From: Lachnospiraceae bacterium
GTDB taxonomy: Bacteria; Bacillota; Clostridia; Lachnospirales; Lachnospiraceae
Assembly (NCBI GenBank): GCA_017396675.1
Contig: JAFQLB010000026.1
Span: forward strand, 1 to 64,000
DNA: 64,000 bases
Reading direction: 5' to 3'
The translations under genes were made by a program, and so were the position numbers. Positions within the stretch are counted from its first letter, which is position 1. Every line of letters begins with the position of its first letter. The notes beneath the pieces were generated by a model. The model was not told where the DNA came from, ran no database searches, and saw only the letters and a list, made by a program, of their open reading frames with translations. Below, in pieces: positions 18,317-27,708 of the stretch.

Positions 18317-18706
18317 CTATTTCATCACTGCCTTCAGATTCGTAAATTCCTGAGTAATACTGTCAATCAGTCCCTGGTATCTGATCTGATTGGAGGCCAG
18401 CTCCACGTTCTCCGTATCGATATCTACGTTATTGCCGTCCAACCGATAGGAAAACATCTCATGATCCCTGTAGGTGCCGGGCTTCAACCGATCCAGAATC
18501 ACATTGTCCACCTTTTCATCCACCGTCTGATAGCGGTTATTCTTCAATGCTCTGCGCAGCTCAGACTCAAAATCTATGTCCTGTCTCTTGTAACCGGGCG
18601 TATCCACGTTGGCAATATTGTTGGCAATGGCCTCATTTCTCAGCCACGCTCCGTCTGCCGCCTTATCCAGAATATTGATGTAATCATATGCATTGGAATT
18701 GATCAT
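18317..18706 (-). CDS. flgB: Flagellar proximal rod protein FlgB
   Basis: 129 residues with the FlgB/rod signature: AIANNIANVDTPGYKRQDIDFE near residue 28 and the C-terminal ELASNQIRYQGLIDSITQEF. It is the first gene of the operon. The ATG follows a GGAGG site by six bases, and a good promoter lies 66-93 bases upstream. Confidence 0.97.
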   Translation of the reverse strand: MINSNAYDYINILDKAADGAWLRNEAIANNIANVDTPGYKRQDIDFESELRRALKNNRYQTVDEKVDNVILDRLKPGTYRDHEMFSYRLDGNNVDIDTENVELASNQIRYQGLIDSITQEFTNLKAVMK

Positions 18707-18771
18707 CCTATACCTCCGTTTTCCGTTTCCCGATGTTAAGACATAAATCTACATAATACGCATCATTATTC

Positions 18772-18799
18772 ATTATAGATTATCTGCGGGAAAATTCAA
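18772..18799 (-). promoter_or_regulatory. Promoter of the flagellar operon before flgB
   Basis: Minus-strand TTGAAT (18794-18799) and a perfect TATAAT (18772-18777) are spaced by 16 bases, with flgB starting at 18706. This is a vegetative sigma-A type site rather than a sigma-D site. An A/T hairpin-like segment (18801-18819) lies immediately upstream, between codY and the promoter. Confidence 0.7.
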
Positions 18800-18905
18800 G
18801 CCTTTTTTAACAAAAAAGGACTTATCGCTGTGCATTTATTTTAATTATGCACGTTTGCAATAAATCCTTTTGCTGCATCCCAGGTATGCCAAGCACTCCA
18901 ATCCT

Positions 18906-19694
18906 TTAGTGCTGCTTCATTTGTTGTCTTAATTTGTCGATCTCCGCATACACGGCATCATTGATCACCTTAATATAGGTTCCCTTCATTCCCGAGGAGC
19001 GGGATTCGATCACACCCGCACTTTCAAATTTGCGGAGTGCGTTGACAATCACCGATCGTGTGATACCTACTCTGTCGGCGATCTTGCTGGCTACCAGGAC
19101 CCCTTCCATGCCGTCCAGTTCCTCAAACACATGGACAATGGCCTCCATCTCCGAAAAGGAAAGGGTACTTACCGCGGAGTTCACAACCGCAATCTTGCGA
19201 GCCTCCTCTGCCGTCTCTTCATTCACTGCCCGTAGCATCTCCAGTCCCACCACAGTGGTGCCGTACTCACACAGGATGATGTCATCGATATCATAGAAGC
19301 TTCCTGCTTTGTACACAAATAAGGTGCCGAGACGCTCACCGGCGATCTCAATGGGTGCGATCACTGCCGAATGGGTGGTGATATCACTCTGTTCAAATCC
19401 CAATGTGGCCAGGTTCACGTTCTCCTTGGTAGAGAGCACTGCCAGCATCCTCTCATTCAGCATAGGATCTATGAAGCCCCCCACCTCATCCCGGATCAAC
19501 TCCCGGATGGGCTCTGTGGTAAGACAGTTACCGATTCCCAAAACCTTCCCCTTACGGCTGATGACCAGCACGTTGGAATCCAGAATCTCCTTCATCACCT
19601 TGCAAATATCATTGAAAATGACCTTACTGGAACTGTTGTTGTGCAATAATTTTCCTATTTTTCTGGTTTTATCCAGAAACTGTACTCTACTCAT
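18906..19694 (-). CDS. codY: GTP-sensing pleiotropic repressor CodY
   Basis: 262 residues. An N-terminal GAF domain senses branched-chain amino acids, and a winged helix-turn-helix at residues about 203-248 contains the near-invariant CodY DNA-binding segment IADRVGITRSVIVNALRKFE and SSGMKGTYIKVIN. CodY represses starvation genes, and in Bacillus also the fla/che operon, when GTP and Ile/Leu/Val are plentiful. Here it sits directly upstream of the flagellar operon, same strand, with about 200 bases between. The start follows a GGAGG site. Confidence 0.97.
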   Translation of the reverse strand: MSRVQFLDKTRKIGKLLHNNSSSKVIFNDICKVMKEILDSNVLVISRKGKVLGIGNCLTTEPIRELIRDEVGGFIDPMLNERMLAVLSTKENVNLATLGFEQSDITTHSAVIAPIEIAGERLGTLFVYKAGSFYDIDDIILCEYGTTVVGLEMLRAVNEETAEEARKIAVVNSAVSTLSFSEMEAIVHVFEELDGMEGVLVASKIADRVGITRSVIVNALRKFESAGVIESRSSGMKGTYIKVINDAVYAEIDKLRQQMKQH

Positions 19695-19734
19695 CCATTA
19701 TCCTCCGCGCTGAGCAGTCAAACCATTTTCAATT

Positions 19735-19763
19735 ATTCTAGCACGTTCCCGACGATTTTGCAA
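19735..19763 (-). promoter_or_regulatory. Probable codY promoter
   Basis: Minus-strand TTGCAA (19758-19763) and TAGAAT (19735-19740) with a 17-base spacer, 40 bases before the codY start. It lies in the 95-base gap after topA, suggesting codY is transcribed on its own. Confidence 0.6.
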
Positions 19764-19790
19764 TATATTTACAACTATTTTATGAATTGT

Positions 19791-21767
19791 CTAACTTTTT
19801 GAAGGCTTCTGCCATACCATATAATCACATTCCGGATTGTCCACACAGCCGTAATACCGTCTGCCCTTCCTCGTCTTTTTCACAACCACATCCTTCCCGC
19901 ACTTGGGACAGGATACGCCGATTTTTTCAAAATAGGGTTTTGTATTTCTGCATTCCGGAAATCCGGAGCATGCCTGGAATTTACCGTGAGGCCCGTATTT
20001 GATCAGCATGGGACGTCCGCAGGCTTCACAGTTCTCTCCGGAAGGCTCATCCCTGATCTCCACTTCCTCCAGTTCCCTTTCCGCTTTACGGACAGCCTCC
20101 TCCAGATCGGGATAGAAATTGGAAATGATGGTCTTCCAATTGACGGTTCCTTCCTCCACGCCGTCCAGCAGGGTTTCCAGATTGGCTGTAAAATTCACAT
20201 CCACGATACTGGGGAAGGCCTCCTTCATCATTTGATTCACCACTTCTCCCAGCTCTGTCACATACAGGTTTTTATTTTCCTTGACAATATATCTTCTGGC
20301 CAGAATGGTGGTAATGGTGGGCGCATAGGTACTGGGCCGTCCGATCCCCAGCTCTTCCAGCGCTTTTACCAGAGACGCCTCCGTGTAATGGGGCGCAGGC
20401 TGTGTAAAATGCTGCTTCTGTGACAGCTCCTGAAGAAGCAGCACCTCTCCCTGTTTCGGCACCTTCTTCATAGCTCCGCCCGCTTCCTTTTCTTCCTCTG
20501 CCTGCACATATACGCTGCAAAAGCCCTCAAATTTGAGTCTGGAGGCAGAGGCGGTAAACAAATGCTTCCCCGCCTCTATTTTGACGGAGGTGGTTTCATA
20601 CAGGGCATCCGTCATGCGGCTGGCCACAAACCTCTTCCAGATCAGCTGATACAGCCGATATTGATCCCGGCTCAAAGACTCTTTCAATTGGATGGGGGTT
20701 CTTGTAATGTCCGTGGGGCGGATGGCTTCATGGGCATCCTGGGAGCGCTTGCTTCCTCCCCGCAGTTCTTCCTCGCTGCGGGCATACTCCAAGCCGTAGC
20801 TTTGACGGATATACGCTCCGGCAAGCACCGCCGCCTCCTGCGATATCCTGGTGGAATCCGTACGCAGATATGTGATCACACCTACCGTACCGTTTCCATT
20901 GATGTCCACACCCTCATACAGCTGCTGCGCCAGACGCATGGTTTTCTGGGTGGAAAAATTCAGCGCCTTACTGGCTTCCTGCTGCAATGTGGAGGTGGTG
21001 AAGGGCAGCGGAGCCTTTTTGGTGCGTTCCGATTTTTTTACTTCTCTGACCACAAATTTTGCATCCGCCACCTCTTTTTGAATCCTATCCGCTTCCTCTT
21101 TGCTTGCAGGCACCGTTTTTTTATTGTCATGACCGTAATATTTGGCCAAAACAGGCTTCTTCTCTCCCGGAATTGTAAGGGTAGCCTCCAGTGTCCAATA
21201 TTCCTCCGGAACGAAGGCTTCGATCTCCTCTTCTCTGTCGCAGATGATCCGCAATGCCACAGACTGAACCCGTCCGGCACTTAAGCCTCTCTTGATCTTG
21301 GCCCACAAAAGGGGGGAAATCCGGTATCCCACCATACGGTCGAGACACCGCCTGGTCTGCTGCGCATCCACCAGATCCATATTGATTTCCCGCGCTTTTT
21401 TCAGAGATTCCTTCACCGCATTTTTGGTGATCTCATTAAAGGTAATGCGGTATACCTTTTTATTTTCCAGCTTCAGGGCAATATACAGATGCCAGGAAAT
21501 GGCCTCTCCTTCCCGGTCCGGGTCGGTTGCCAGATAAATCTTTTCCGCTTTTTTTACTTCCTTGCGCAGAGAAGCCAAAATGTCCCCCTTCCCTCGGATA
21601 GTAATGTATTTTGGCTCATAATCGTTGTCCACGTCGATTCCCAGACGGCTCTTTGGCAGATCCCGGACGTGACCGTTGCTGGCAGCCACTTCATAATTGG
21701 CGCCCAAAAATTTCTTGATGGTTTTGACCTTTGCGGGTGATTCCACAATTACTAAATATTTGGCCAT
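19791..21767 (-). CDS. topA: DNA topoisomerase I
   Basis: 658 residues. Toprim domain at the N-terminus (YLVIVESPAKVKTIKKFLG and the acidic DPDREGEAISWHL), active-site Tyr in VITYLRTDSTRIS, and two C-terminal four-cysteine zinc motifs (CEACG...CSGFPEC and CPKCG...CVDNPEC). Type IA enzyme that relaxes negative supercoils. The start is set at the ATG 21767, after an AGGGGA site; an in-frame TTG at 21785 overlaps that site and is unlikely. Length is slightly short of the 690 usual in Bacillus because the zinc-finger region is compact. Confidence 0.97.
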   Translation of the reverse strand: MAKYLVIVESPAKVKTIKKFLGANYEVAASNGHVRDLPKSRLGIDVDNDYEPKYITIRGKGDILASLRKEVKKAEKIYLATDPDREGEAISWHLYIALKLENKKVYRITFNEITKNAVKESLKKAREINMDLVDAQQTRRCLDRMVGYRISPLLWAKIKRGLSAGRVQSVALRIICDREEEIEAFVPEEYWTLEATLTIPGEKKPVLAKYYGHDNKKTVPASKEEADRIQKEVADAKFVVREVKKSERTKKAPLPFTTSTLQQEASKALNFSTQKTMRLAQQLYEGVDINGNGTVGVITYLRTDSTRISQEAAVLAGAYIRQSYGLEYARSEEELRGGSKRSQDAHEAIRPTDITRTPIQLKESLSRDQYRLYQLIWKRFVASRMTDALYETTSVKIEAGKHLFTASASRLKFEGFCSVYVQAEEEKEAGGAMKKVPKQGEVLLLQELSQKQHFTQPAPHYTEASLVKALEELGIGRPSTYAPTITTILARRYIVKENKNLYVTELGEVVNQMMKEAFPSIVDVNFTANLETLLDGVEEGTVNWKTIISNFYPDLEEAVRKAERELEEVEIRDEPSGENCEACGRPMLIKYGPHGKFQACSGFPECRNTKPYFEKIGVSCPKCGKDVVVKKTRKGRRYYGCVDNPECDYMVWQKPSKS

Positions 21768-21865
21768 TTCGGTTCCCCTTTTCAAAGTCAGTTATGCGCT
21801 GCAGGCTGTACCTGTCCTTTCTGTCCTTTTTTTCACGAAAAAACACACGCTTTTCTTACCATACA

Positions 21866-22984
21866 CTAATTTTTATGCAGACGCAAGAACTTTATTTTCA
21901 CATCTGCCTTCAACCTTTCCTCAACCACGGAAATCAACAGAGGCACTCCGATCCCGGCTGCCAGAAAGAGCCAGCGGAAGCTCTCCTGCCCTCCCGGCAG
22001 GTAGCAGTATGTATAATCGGAAAAAAATGCCGTGACATCAAAATCGGCAAACACGGGAAACAGGAGGGAAATCAGATAAAACACGGTGTTCACCAGCAAA
22101 AACCCCGTCATGTGATGCAGCATGATACTGTAGGTATGACTCCCGATACGTTCCGTCCATCCTTCCGGTTTCCAGACGGGCGCGGCAATCCGTGCGATCC
22201 GCAGCCAGAATGCGATTCCGGTAAACACGGTCAGATAGGGAACTATGGGTCCGTTTAAGAAACCGTTGCACCAGACCACGCTGTAAGCCAGCCCGCTGCT
22301 TAGGGCTTGAAGGGCAAGCTGCAGAATCAGAAGGAACAAAAAATAAGTCAGATGGGGTAGCCTGTCTTTACATTTCAGTCTTTCACGGTACAAAATCCCC
22401 CCCTGATATACGGGCAGCAAAAACATGATTCTTCCGGGGATCCGGTAGATTCCCCAGACACGTCCCTCAGCCGCCAGCCATACCATGCACAGGCCTGCAA
22501 AAAGGCACAGGGAAAAGATCAGCCACTCATTTCGAAGATGCAGCTTTTTCAAAATGACCCGCAGACAAAGGTTCACCGTCTCCAGCAAAAAAAGAACGGG
22601 CACGAACCAGGACGCGGAATTGAGTCCAAACTGGTGCCCCGTAAAAAACGGTTCCAAAAGCAGGGTTCTCAGATTGATATCCGAACCGATATAAAAGCCC
22701 ACGCGGCGCAGCACAAGTGCAAAGATACCGTAGAACAGATTCCAAATAAAATAGGGAACCATCAGATGTAAAAACTTTTTCCTTATATACTGCAGCGCCT
22801 GCGTTTCACAGGCAGGCTTGTAAAAATATCCGGAAATAAACGCAAAAAGAGCGACATGAAAAGAATAGTATGGAAACAGGCCGCTCAGATCAAAAATATG
22901 AAAATTCCCATGTCCCGCCACCACCAATACAATGGCAATGGCTGACAGGATTCTGAAGGGTATATCTATTTCATGCTTTTGCAT
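21866..22984 (-). CDS. Membrane acyltransferase family 3 protein
   Basis: About 372 residues with roughly ten membrane helices. The N-terminal helix ILSAIAIVLVVAGHG and the motif HVALFAFISGYFY near residue 45 mark the acyltransferase-3 (OafA/WecH/YfiQ) family, which transfers acetyl or other acyl groups to sugars or peptidoglycan at the membrane. Substrate cannot be told. The ATG at 22993 overlaps the upstream stop as ATGA but lies one base from the AGGGAGG site; the ATG at 22984 has the better spacing of ten bases and is used here. It is co-transcribed with the upstream hydrolase gene. Confidence 0.82.
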   Translation of the reverse strand: MQKHEIDIPFRILSAIAIVLVVAGHGNFHIFDLSGLFPYYSFHVALFAFISGYFYKPACETQALQYIRKKFLHLMVPYFIWNLFYGIFALVLRRVGFYIGSDINLRTLLLEPFFTGHQFGLNSASWFVPVLFLLETVNLCLRVILKKLHLRNEWLIFSLCLFAGLCMVWLAAEGRVWGIYRIPGRIMFLLPVYQGGILYRERLKCKDRLPHLTYFLFLLILQLALQALSSGLAYSVVWCNGFLNGPIVPYLTVFTGIAFWLRIARIAAPVWKPEGWTERIGSHTYSIMLHHMTGFLLVNTVFYLISLLFPVFADFDVTAFFSDYTYCYLPGGQESFRWLFLAAGIGVPLLISVVEERLKADVKIKFLRLHKN

Positions 22985-22989
22985 CGGCT

Positions 22990-23982
22990 TCATGCCTCCC
23001 TCTTTCGTACGTTTTCGTAGCAAATTCCCGGAGTCCTGTTCAGTTCCCACAGCTTCAGCCTTCGACTGTCAAGATCCTCCTCCCGCAGACAGACGGCACG
23101 GACGGTGCTGCTGTCATAGGTCCTGTAATAGTAGATTCCCTTATCCGTATTGCAGCAGGCAGAATACAGGGTCATCTCCTGGGCTCCCTCCGGCAGGCGG
23201 ACACAGCCTTTCACCTGTTCCACACCGCCCAGGATGTGAAAGCATCGGCTGACCTGTTCTTCCTCAGACGTACCACCCAGAGAATTCAGTGTAAGAAAGG
23301 CAGCGCGGACAAACCGGGAAGCAGAGGACATATCACCGGGAAGCCCGATGCCCCCCATCCCGCGGCTGCAGGCAGGCAGCTTGAAACCGTCGCAGAAGCC
23401 GCTTTCTCCCGGATAGGGCGTTACATTCCGATATTGCTGCAAATTCTGCATATGGTATGAAAAAGGCGGATTATTTGTAAGCACCCCCACGGGATTGTCA
23501 TAGATACGAATTCCCTCTGCCACACATTCCAGCGTAACGGCCTCCTTCTTATCCGCAATGAGCCAATGCAGCGGTGATACTCTCAGATCTTTGCTAAAAT
23601 CCTCTTTCCAAAGCTGCAGTCTTTCCAGCTTCCCTCTGACCCCGGCTACTGTGGCGCACTGTCCCAGCAGCCAGGGAATCAATTCAAAGGGCGCGATATT
23701 GTCTTTGCCCCGTGTCCATGCCTGATACACCGCATTCCCCGGAAAATTCAGTCCCGCCATGGCCAAGCCCATCTCATTGACGGCGTCGTAATACAGCGGA
23801 TAATCGTCATATACATAGGCCATGCCGATCATGGCATAGTGATTCTCCATCCTATTTCCCTGCCGGAACAGGAAGGGATAGTTTCTGGGGGTGACAGTCA
23901 CCGTCTCATGATAGGAATACTCCAGATCCAAATTGCGGCCGAAATAATGATGCTTGGCGGTATACGTGATCGCAGTACACAT
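22990..23982 (-). CDS. Choloylglycine hydrolase family Ntn amidase
   Basis: 330 residues beginning Met-Cys; Cys2 would be the N-terminal nucleophile after Met removal. Family residues are visible: GRNLDLEYSY (Arg, Asp), VNEMGLAMAGLNFPGNA (Asn in the oxyanion region) and NPVGVLTNNPPFSYHMQN, the strongest motif of the linear amide C-N hydrolase family. Members cleave conjugated bile salts, penicillin V or acyl-homoserine lactones. Substrate class is not settled: a gut Lachnospiraceae context makes bile salt hydrolysis possible, but the penicillin-acylase-like branch is equally possible. It has no signal peptide, so it acts in the cytoplasm. Confidence 0.88.
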   Translation of the reverse strand: MCTAITYTAKHHYFGRNLDLEYSYHETVTVTPRNYPFLFRQGNRMENHYAMIGMAYVYDDYPLYYDAVNEMGLAMAGLNFPGNAVYQAWTRGKDNIAPFELIPWLLGQCATVAGVRGKLERLQLWKEDFSKDLRVSPLHWLIADKKEAVTLECVAEGIRIYDNPVGVLTNNPPFSYHMQNLQQYRNVTPYPGESGFCDGFKLPACSRGMGGIGLPGDMSSASRFVRAAFLTLNSLGGTSEEEQVSRCFHILGGVEQVKGCVRLPEGAQEMTLYSACCNTDKGIYYYRTYDSSTVRAVCLREEDLDSRRLKLWELNRTPGICYENVRKREA

Positions 23983-23990
23983 CCGCCCGG

Positions 23991-25316
<1,326 letters not shown>

Positions 25317-25522
25317 TTATTATCGAAACACTGATTGAATCAGCATTTCCTTAGATGCAGTATGCCGGATACCTATAGTATATTCCATGTGCACAGATAT
25401 TATACAGCATTTCCCGGGGGAATGACAGTACTACTTTTCTCCCCTATTTCCCTTGTTTCCCCCCCTCCACTCTGTACAGAAAAGCCGTTCCGTGGTAAAA
25501 TGCCCCCAGGGAGGTGACAAAT

Positions 25523-26242
25523 ATGCAGGTTACGTACATTCATCACAGCGGATTTCTGGTGGAGACCGAAGTGTGTTATTTCCTGTTCGATTATCACCGC
25601 GGAGAGCTCCCCCCTCTGAAGCCGGGCAAGCCCGTCTGTGTATTTATCAGTCACAGACATCCGGATCACTGCAATCTCCGGATTTTTTCCATCCTGAGAG
25701 AGCGGAATACAGAACACATTACCGCCGTTCTCTCCAAAGACATTCTGACTGCGGGAAGAAAAGACGACAGGCAGGAAGTGTTGCGGCAAATACAAGGGGC
25801 CGAGCTTCTTTCCGTTACCTTTCATCAGGAATATCACCCCTTACCCGGGATTACAGTAAAAACACTGCTGTCCACCGACGAAGGGGTTGCCTTTCTCCTT
25901 ACCTGCAGTGAAGGTACCGTTTACCATGCCGGAGACTTGAATGACTGGGTGTGGGAAGAGGAGACGGAGCAGTACAACAGGCAAATGACAGGAAGCTATC
26001 GTCATGAGATCGATCTTCTGAAGGGTACAAAGATTGATATCGCCTTCCTGCCCCTGGATCCCAGACAGGAAAAGGACTACGCAAGAGGCATTTTGTATTT
26101 CCTGAAACATATTCCGGTACAAAAGGTATACCCCATGCATTATTGGGAGCAGCCGGCCATCATCCGGCAATTTCTTGCCCAATATCCCGCTTACGAAGGC
26201 ATCGTACAGATGACAGAATCACACAAACAGGAGGAACAGTAA
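25523..26242 (+). CDS. MBL-fold metallo-hydrolase
   Basis: 239 residues. The metal-binding HxHxDH motif is visible as SHRHPDH near residue 47, followed by a later YHAGDLNDWVWEEE (Asp ligand) and a C-terminal PMHYWEQ histidine, so the active site is intact. The fold is of the small UlaG-like/YtkL-like type; the substrate is not predictable. The start is the ATG 25523, eight bases after GGAGG; the GTG 25514 would overlap the ribosome site. It overlaps the following VOC gene by one base (TAATG), so the two are coupled. Confidence 0.85.
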   Translation: MQVTYIHHSGFLVETEVCYFLFDYHRGELPPLKPGKPVCVFISHRHPDHCNLRIFSILRERNTEHITAVLSKDILTAGRKDDRQEVLRQIQGAELLSVTFHQEYHPLPGITVKTLLSTDEGVAFLLTCSEGTVYHAGDLNDWVWEEETEQYNRQMTGSYRHEIDLLKGTKIDIAFLPLDPRQEKDYARGILYFLKHIPVQKVYPMHYWEQPAIIRQFLAQYPAYEGIVQMTESHKQEEQ

Positions 26243-26607
26243 TGAAATTTCAAATGGTACACGAAAACCACAATGTATCCGATCTTGCAAGATCTCTGGA
26301 ATTTTATGAAAAGGCTCTGGGACTGCAGGAAAAACGCCGCAAGGAAAGTGATGCCTATACCATCGTCTATCTGGGCAATGAGGAATCTCACTTTGAACTG
26401 GAATTGACATGGCTGAAGGAGCACCCTCAGGCTTATGATTTGGGAGAATGTGAATTCCACCTGGCCTTTCGTACAGACGACTATGCGGCTGCCCACAAGC
26501 TCCATGAAGAGATGGGATGTATCTGCTTTGAAAACAAGGCCATGGGTATTTATTTTATCGAGGATCCCGACGGCTACTGGCTGGAAATCGTACCCACAAG
26601 ACGGTAA
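26242..26607 (+). CDS. Lactoylglutathione lyase-like VOC family enzyme
   Basis: 121 residues with the two-module glyoxalase fold. Alignment to E. coli GloA is clear: VHENHNVSDLARSLEFYEKALGL at the N-terminus (His7 as first metal ligand), FELELTW (Glu), FHLAFRTDD (His), and FIEDPDGYWLEIVPTRR (Glu). All four metal ligands are present. Clostridia usually lack glutathione, so the real thiol substrate may differ or the enzyme may act on another aldehyde adduct. It starts within the stop codon of the MBL gene, a good hint that both act in the same detoxification step. Confidence 0.83.
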   Translation: MKFQMVHENHNVSDLARSLEFYEKALGLQEKRRKESDAYTIVYLGNEESHFELELTWLKEHPQAYDLGECEFHLAFRTDDYAAAHKLHEEMGCICFENKAMGIYFIEDPDGYWLEIVPTRR

Positions 26608-26664
26608 GAAGCAGGGGGAGTGCTTCTCTTCTTCAAAATGTACAAATGTACAAGGGAAGCCCCC

Positions 26665-27258
26665 CTACATATCCAATAAAATCGCTCGGCAGGGTGCCGC
26701 CTCCGCATTTCCCAGATGCAGGGGCATGGCATTCAGCCAGTACGCACCCTCTCCCACATCGGTAAGGCGAAGTCCTTCCAGTATCACCACTTCTTCCTGC
26801 AGCAGAACACGATGGATCTCATAATCCTCTTTTTCATTTCCCAGCGTCAGCCCTTCACAGCCCAGAAGACAGACGCCCGCATCCACCAGTGCCCTGGCCG
26901 CTCTCAGGGACACCTCCACCTGTCCCTTTAACAGGATCCTGTGTCTCGATTTGCGATCCGCCTCTCTGGCTCTGGACATGATGGCGATGGCATCATCAGT
27001 GGTCAGTCTTCCCTCATGCAGGGCTACATAGGCATTGCCGATGAGCTTTTCCGGATCCAGCTCTCCCACGGTTTTTCCACCCTTGCAAAAATGACTGGGG
27101 GCATCCACATGGGTTCCGTTGTGGGTACACATGGCAAAGGCGGACAGCTCATATTCCGCTCCTGCTGCCATTTGGTGCAACTGCCTCCTCTTTGGCGCCG
27201 GATCTCCCGGATACACCTTACTTGAAAAAACTTCCTGTGATATGTCATAGATTCTCAT
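26665..27258 (-). CDS. Cyclase family protein (KynB-like metal hydrolase)
   Basis: 197 residues. The metal motif CTHNGTHVDAPSHF near residue 48 (HxGTHxDxPxH) identifies the cyclase/arylformamidase family, whose members hydrolyse N-formylkynurenine or isatin or form polyketide rings. A second histidine region follows near the C-terminus (LNAMPLHLGNAEAAPCRAILLDM). No kyn genes are near, so substrate is open. The ATG 27258 follows AGGAGA by five bases. The frame stays open upstream to 27423 but that part lies under the hairpin and the small ORF and is not needed. Confidence 0.82.
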   Translation of the reverse strand: MRIYDISQEVFSSKVYPGDPAPKRRQLHQMAAGAEYELSAFAMCTHNGTHVDAPSHFCKGGKTVGELDPEKLIGNAYVALHEGRLTTDDAIAIMSRAREADRKSRHRILLKGQVEVSLRAARALVDAGVCLLGCEGLTLGNEKEDYEIHRVLLQEEVVILEGLRLTDVGEGAYWLNAMPLHLGNAEAAPCRAILLDM

Positions 27259-27308
27259 ACTTGTCTCCTGCCGTTTTCTCATTCCCACTTTTCGATATAA
27301 GGATAAAT

Positions 27309-27335
27309 ACCGGGCGAAGAAACCCTTCGCCCGGT
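27309..27335 (-). terminator. Perfect 11-bp hairpin, likely terminator
   Basis: Arms 27309-27319 and 27325-27335 are perfectly complementary (ACCGGGCGAAG) around a five-base loop. On the minus strand it is followed by ATTTATCCTTATA, a moderately U-rich tail. It lies between the tiny ORF at 27341-27430 and the cyclase gene, so it would end the small unit or act as an attenuator for the cyclase. Confidence 0.65.
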
Positions 27336-27340
27336 CATAC

Positions 27341-27430
27341 TCAGTCGGCCAATCTGCCTGCCGTACAGTACATAAAGTATTTGTATCCCAGAGGATCTGC
27401 AAAGAAGCCGTTAACTGTATCATCGATCAT
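27341..27430 (-). CDS. Putative 29-residue small protein
   Basis: ATG at 27430 opens a 29-codon frame ending in TGA: the peptide begins MIDDTVNGFFADPLGYKYF and ends YCTAGRLAD. The middle looks protein-like (DPLGYKYF). It has no clear ribosome site; a promoter with a perfect -10 lies so close that the leader would be about 11 bases, and a strong hairpin follows 6 bases after the stop. The unit could therefore be a leaderless small protein, a leader peptide for the cyclase gene, or simply a short RNA of about 135 nt. I do not recognise the peptide. Confidence 0.4.
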   Translation of the reverse strand: MIDDTVNGFFADPLGYKYFMYCTAGRLAD

Positions 27431-27448
27431 GTAGATATCCGTAGGGAT

Positions 27449-27477
27449 ATTATAGAAAAAAAAAATATAAAAAGCAA
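27449..27477 (-). promoter_or_regulatory. Promoter of the small unit upstream of the cyclase gene
   Basis: Minus-strand TTGCTT (27472-27477) and perfect TATAAT (27449-27454) with a 17-base, T-rich spacer. Expected transcription start near 27442. It would serve the 29-codon ORF and, by read-through of the hairpin, the cyclase. Confidence 0.65.
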
Positions 27478-27583
27478 GCACTTCGCAAAAATTCCTTTTC
27501 CCCTCCGATTCCCCTTCTGTTTTCAGTCCTTCTGTTTTTACTCATCCTGATATCTTTACTTCATTTATTGATATAAAATAATT

Positions 27584-27604
27584 ATTTATTGTATTTCAAT
27601 AAAT
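27584..27604 (+). promoter_or_regulatory. Inverted repeat, candidate operator upstream of the DUF2975 promoter
   Basis: A perfect 8-bp inverted repeat, ATTTATTG and CAATAAAT, around a 5-base spacer, ending 5 bases before the -35 box. A second near-palindrome (GTTATCATGGTAAC, 27631-27644) overlaps the -10 box. Both are plausible binding sites for the XRE regulator encoded in the same operon; this is inference. Confidence 0.45.
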
Positions 27605-27609
27605 TTTTA

Positions 27610-27638
27610 TTGACAATCAATCGGCGTCGCGTTATCAT
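27610..27638 (+). promoter_or_regulatory. Promoter of the DUF2975-XRE operon
   Basis: Consensus TTGACA (27610-27615), 17-base spacer, TATCAT (27633-27638). The first gene starts about 65-70 bases downstream after a GGAGG site. On the plus strand. Confidence 0.7.
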
Positions 27639-27708
27639 GGTAACACAGAGGAGGGGACAGGCGAAAGATCCTTCCTCCATTTTCCACACAGGAGGTACAT
27701 ATGTGCAT

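Noticed and set aside
18801..18819. A/T hairpin (CCTTTTTT/AAAAAAGG) between codY and flgB as a terminator
   Set aside because: The stem is almost entirely A-T pairs and weak; it could equally be an UP-element-like stretch at the flgB promoter.
26665..27423. Longer form of the cyclase gene starting at 27423
   Set aside because: The extra 55 residues lie over the hairpin and the small unit and have no family match; the ATG 27258 has a proper ribosome site.
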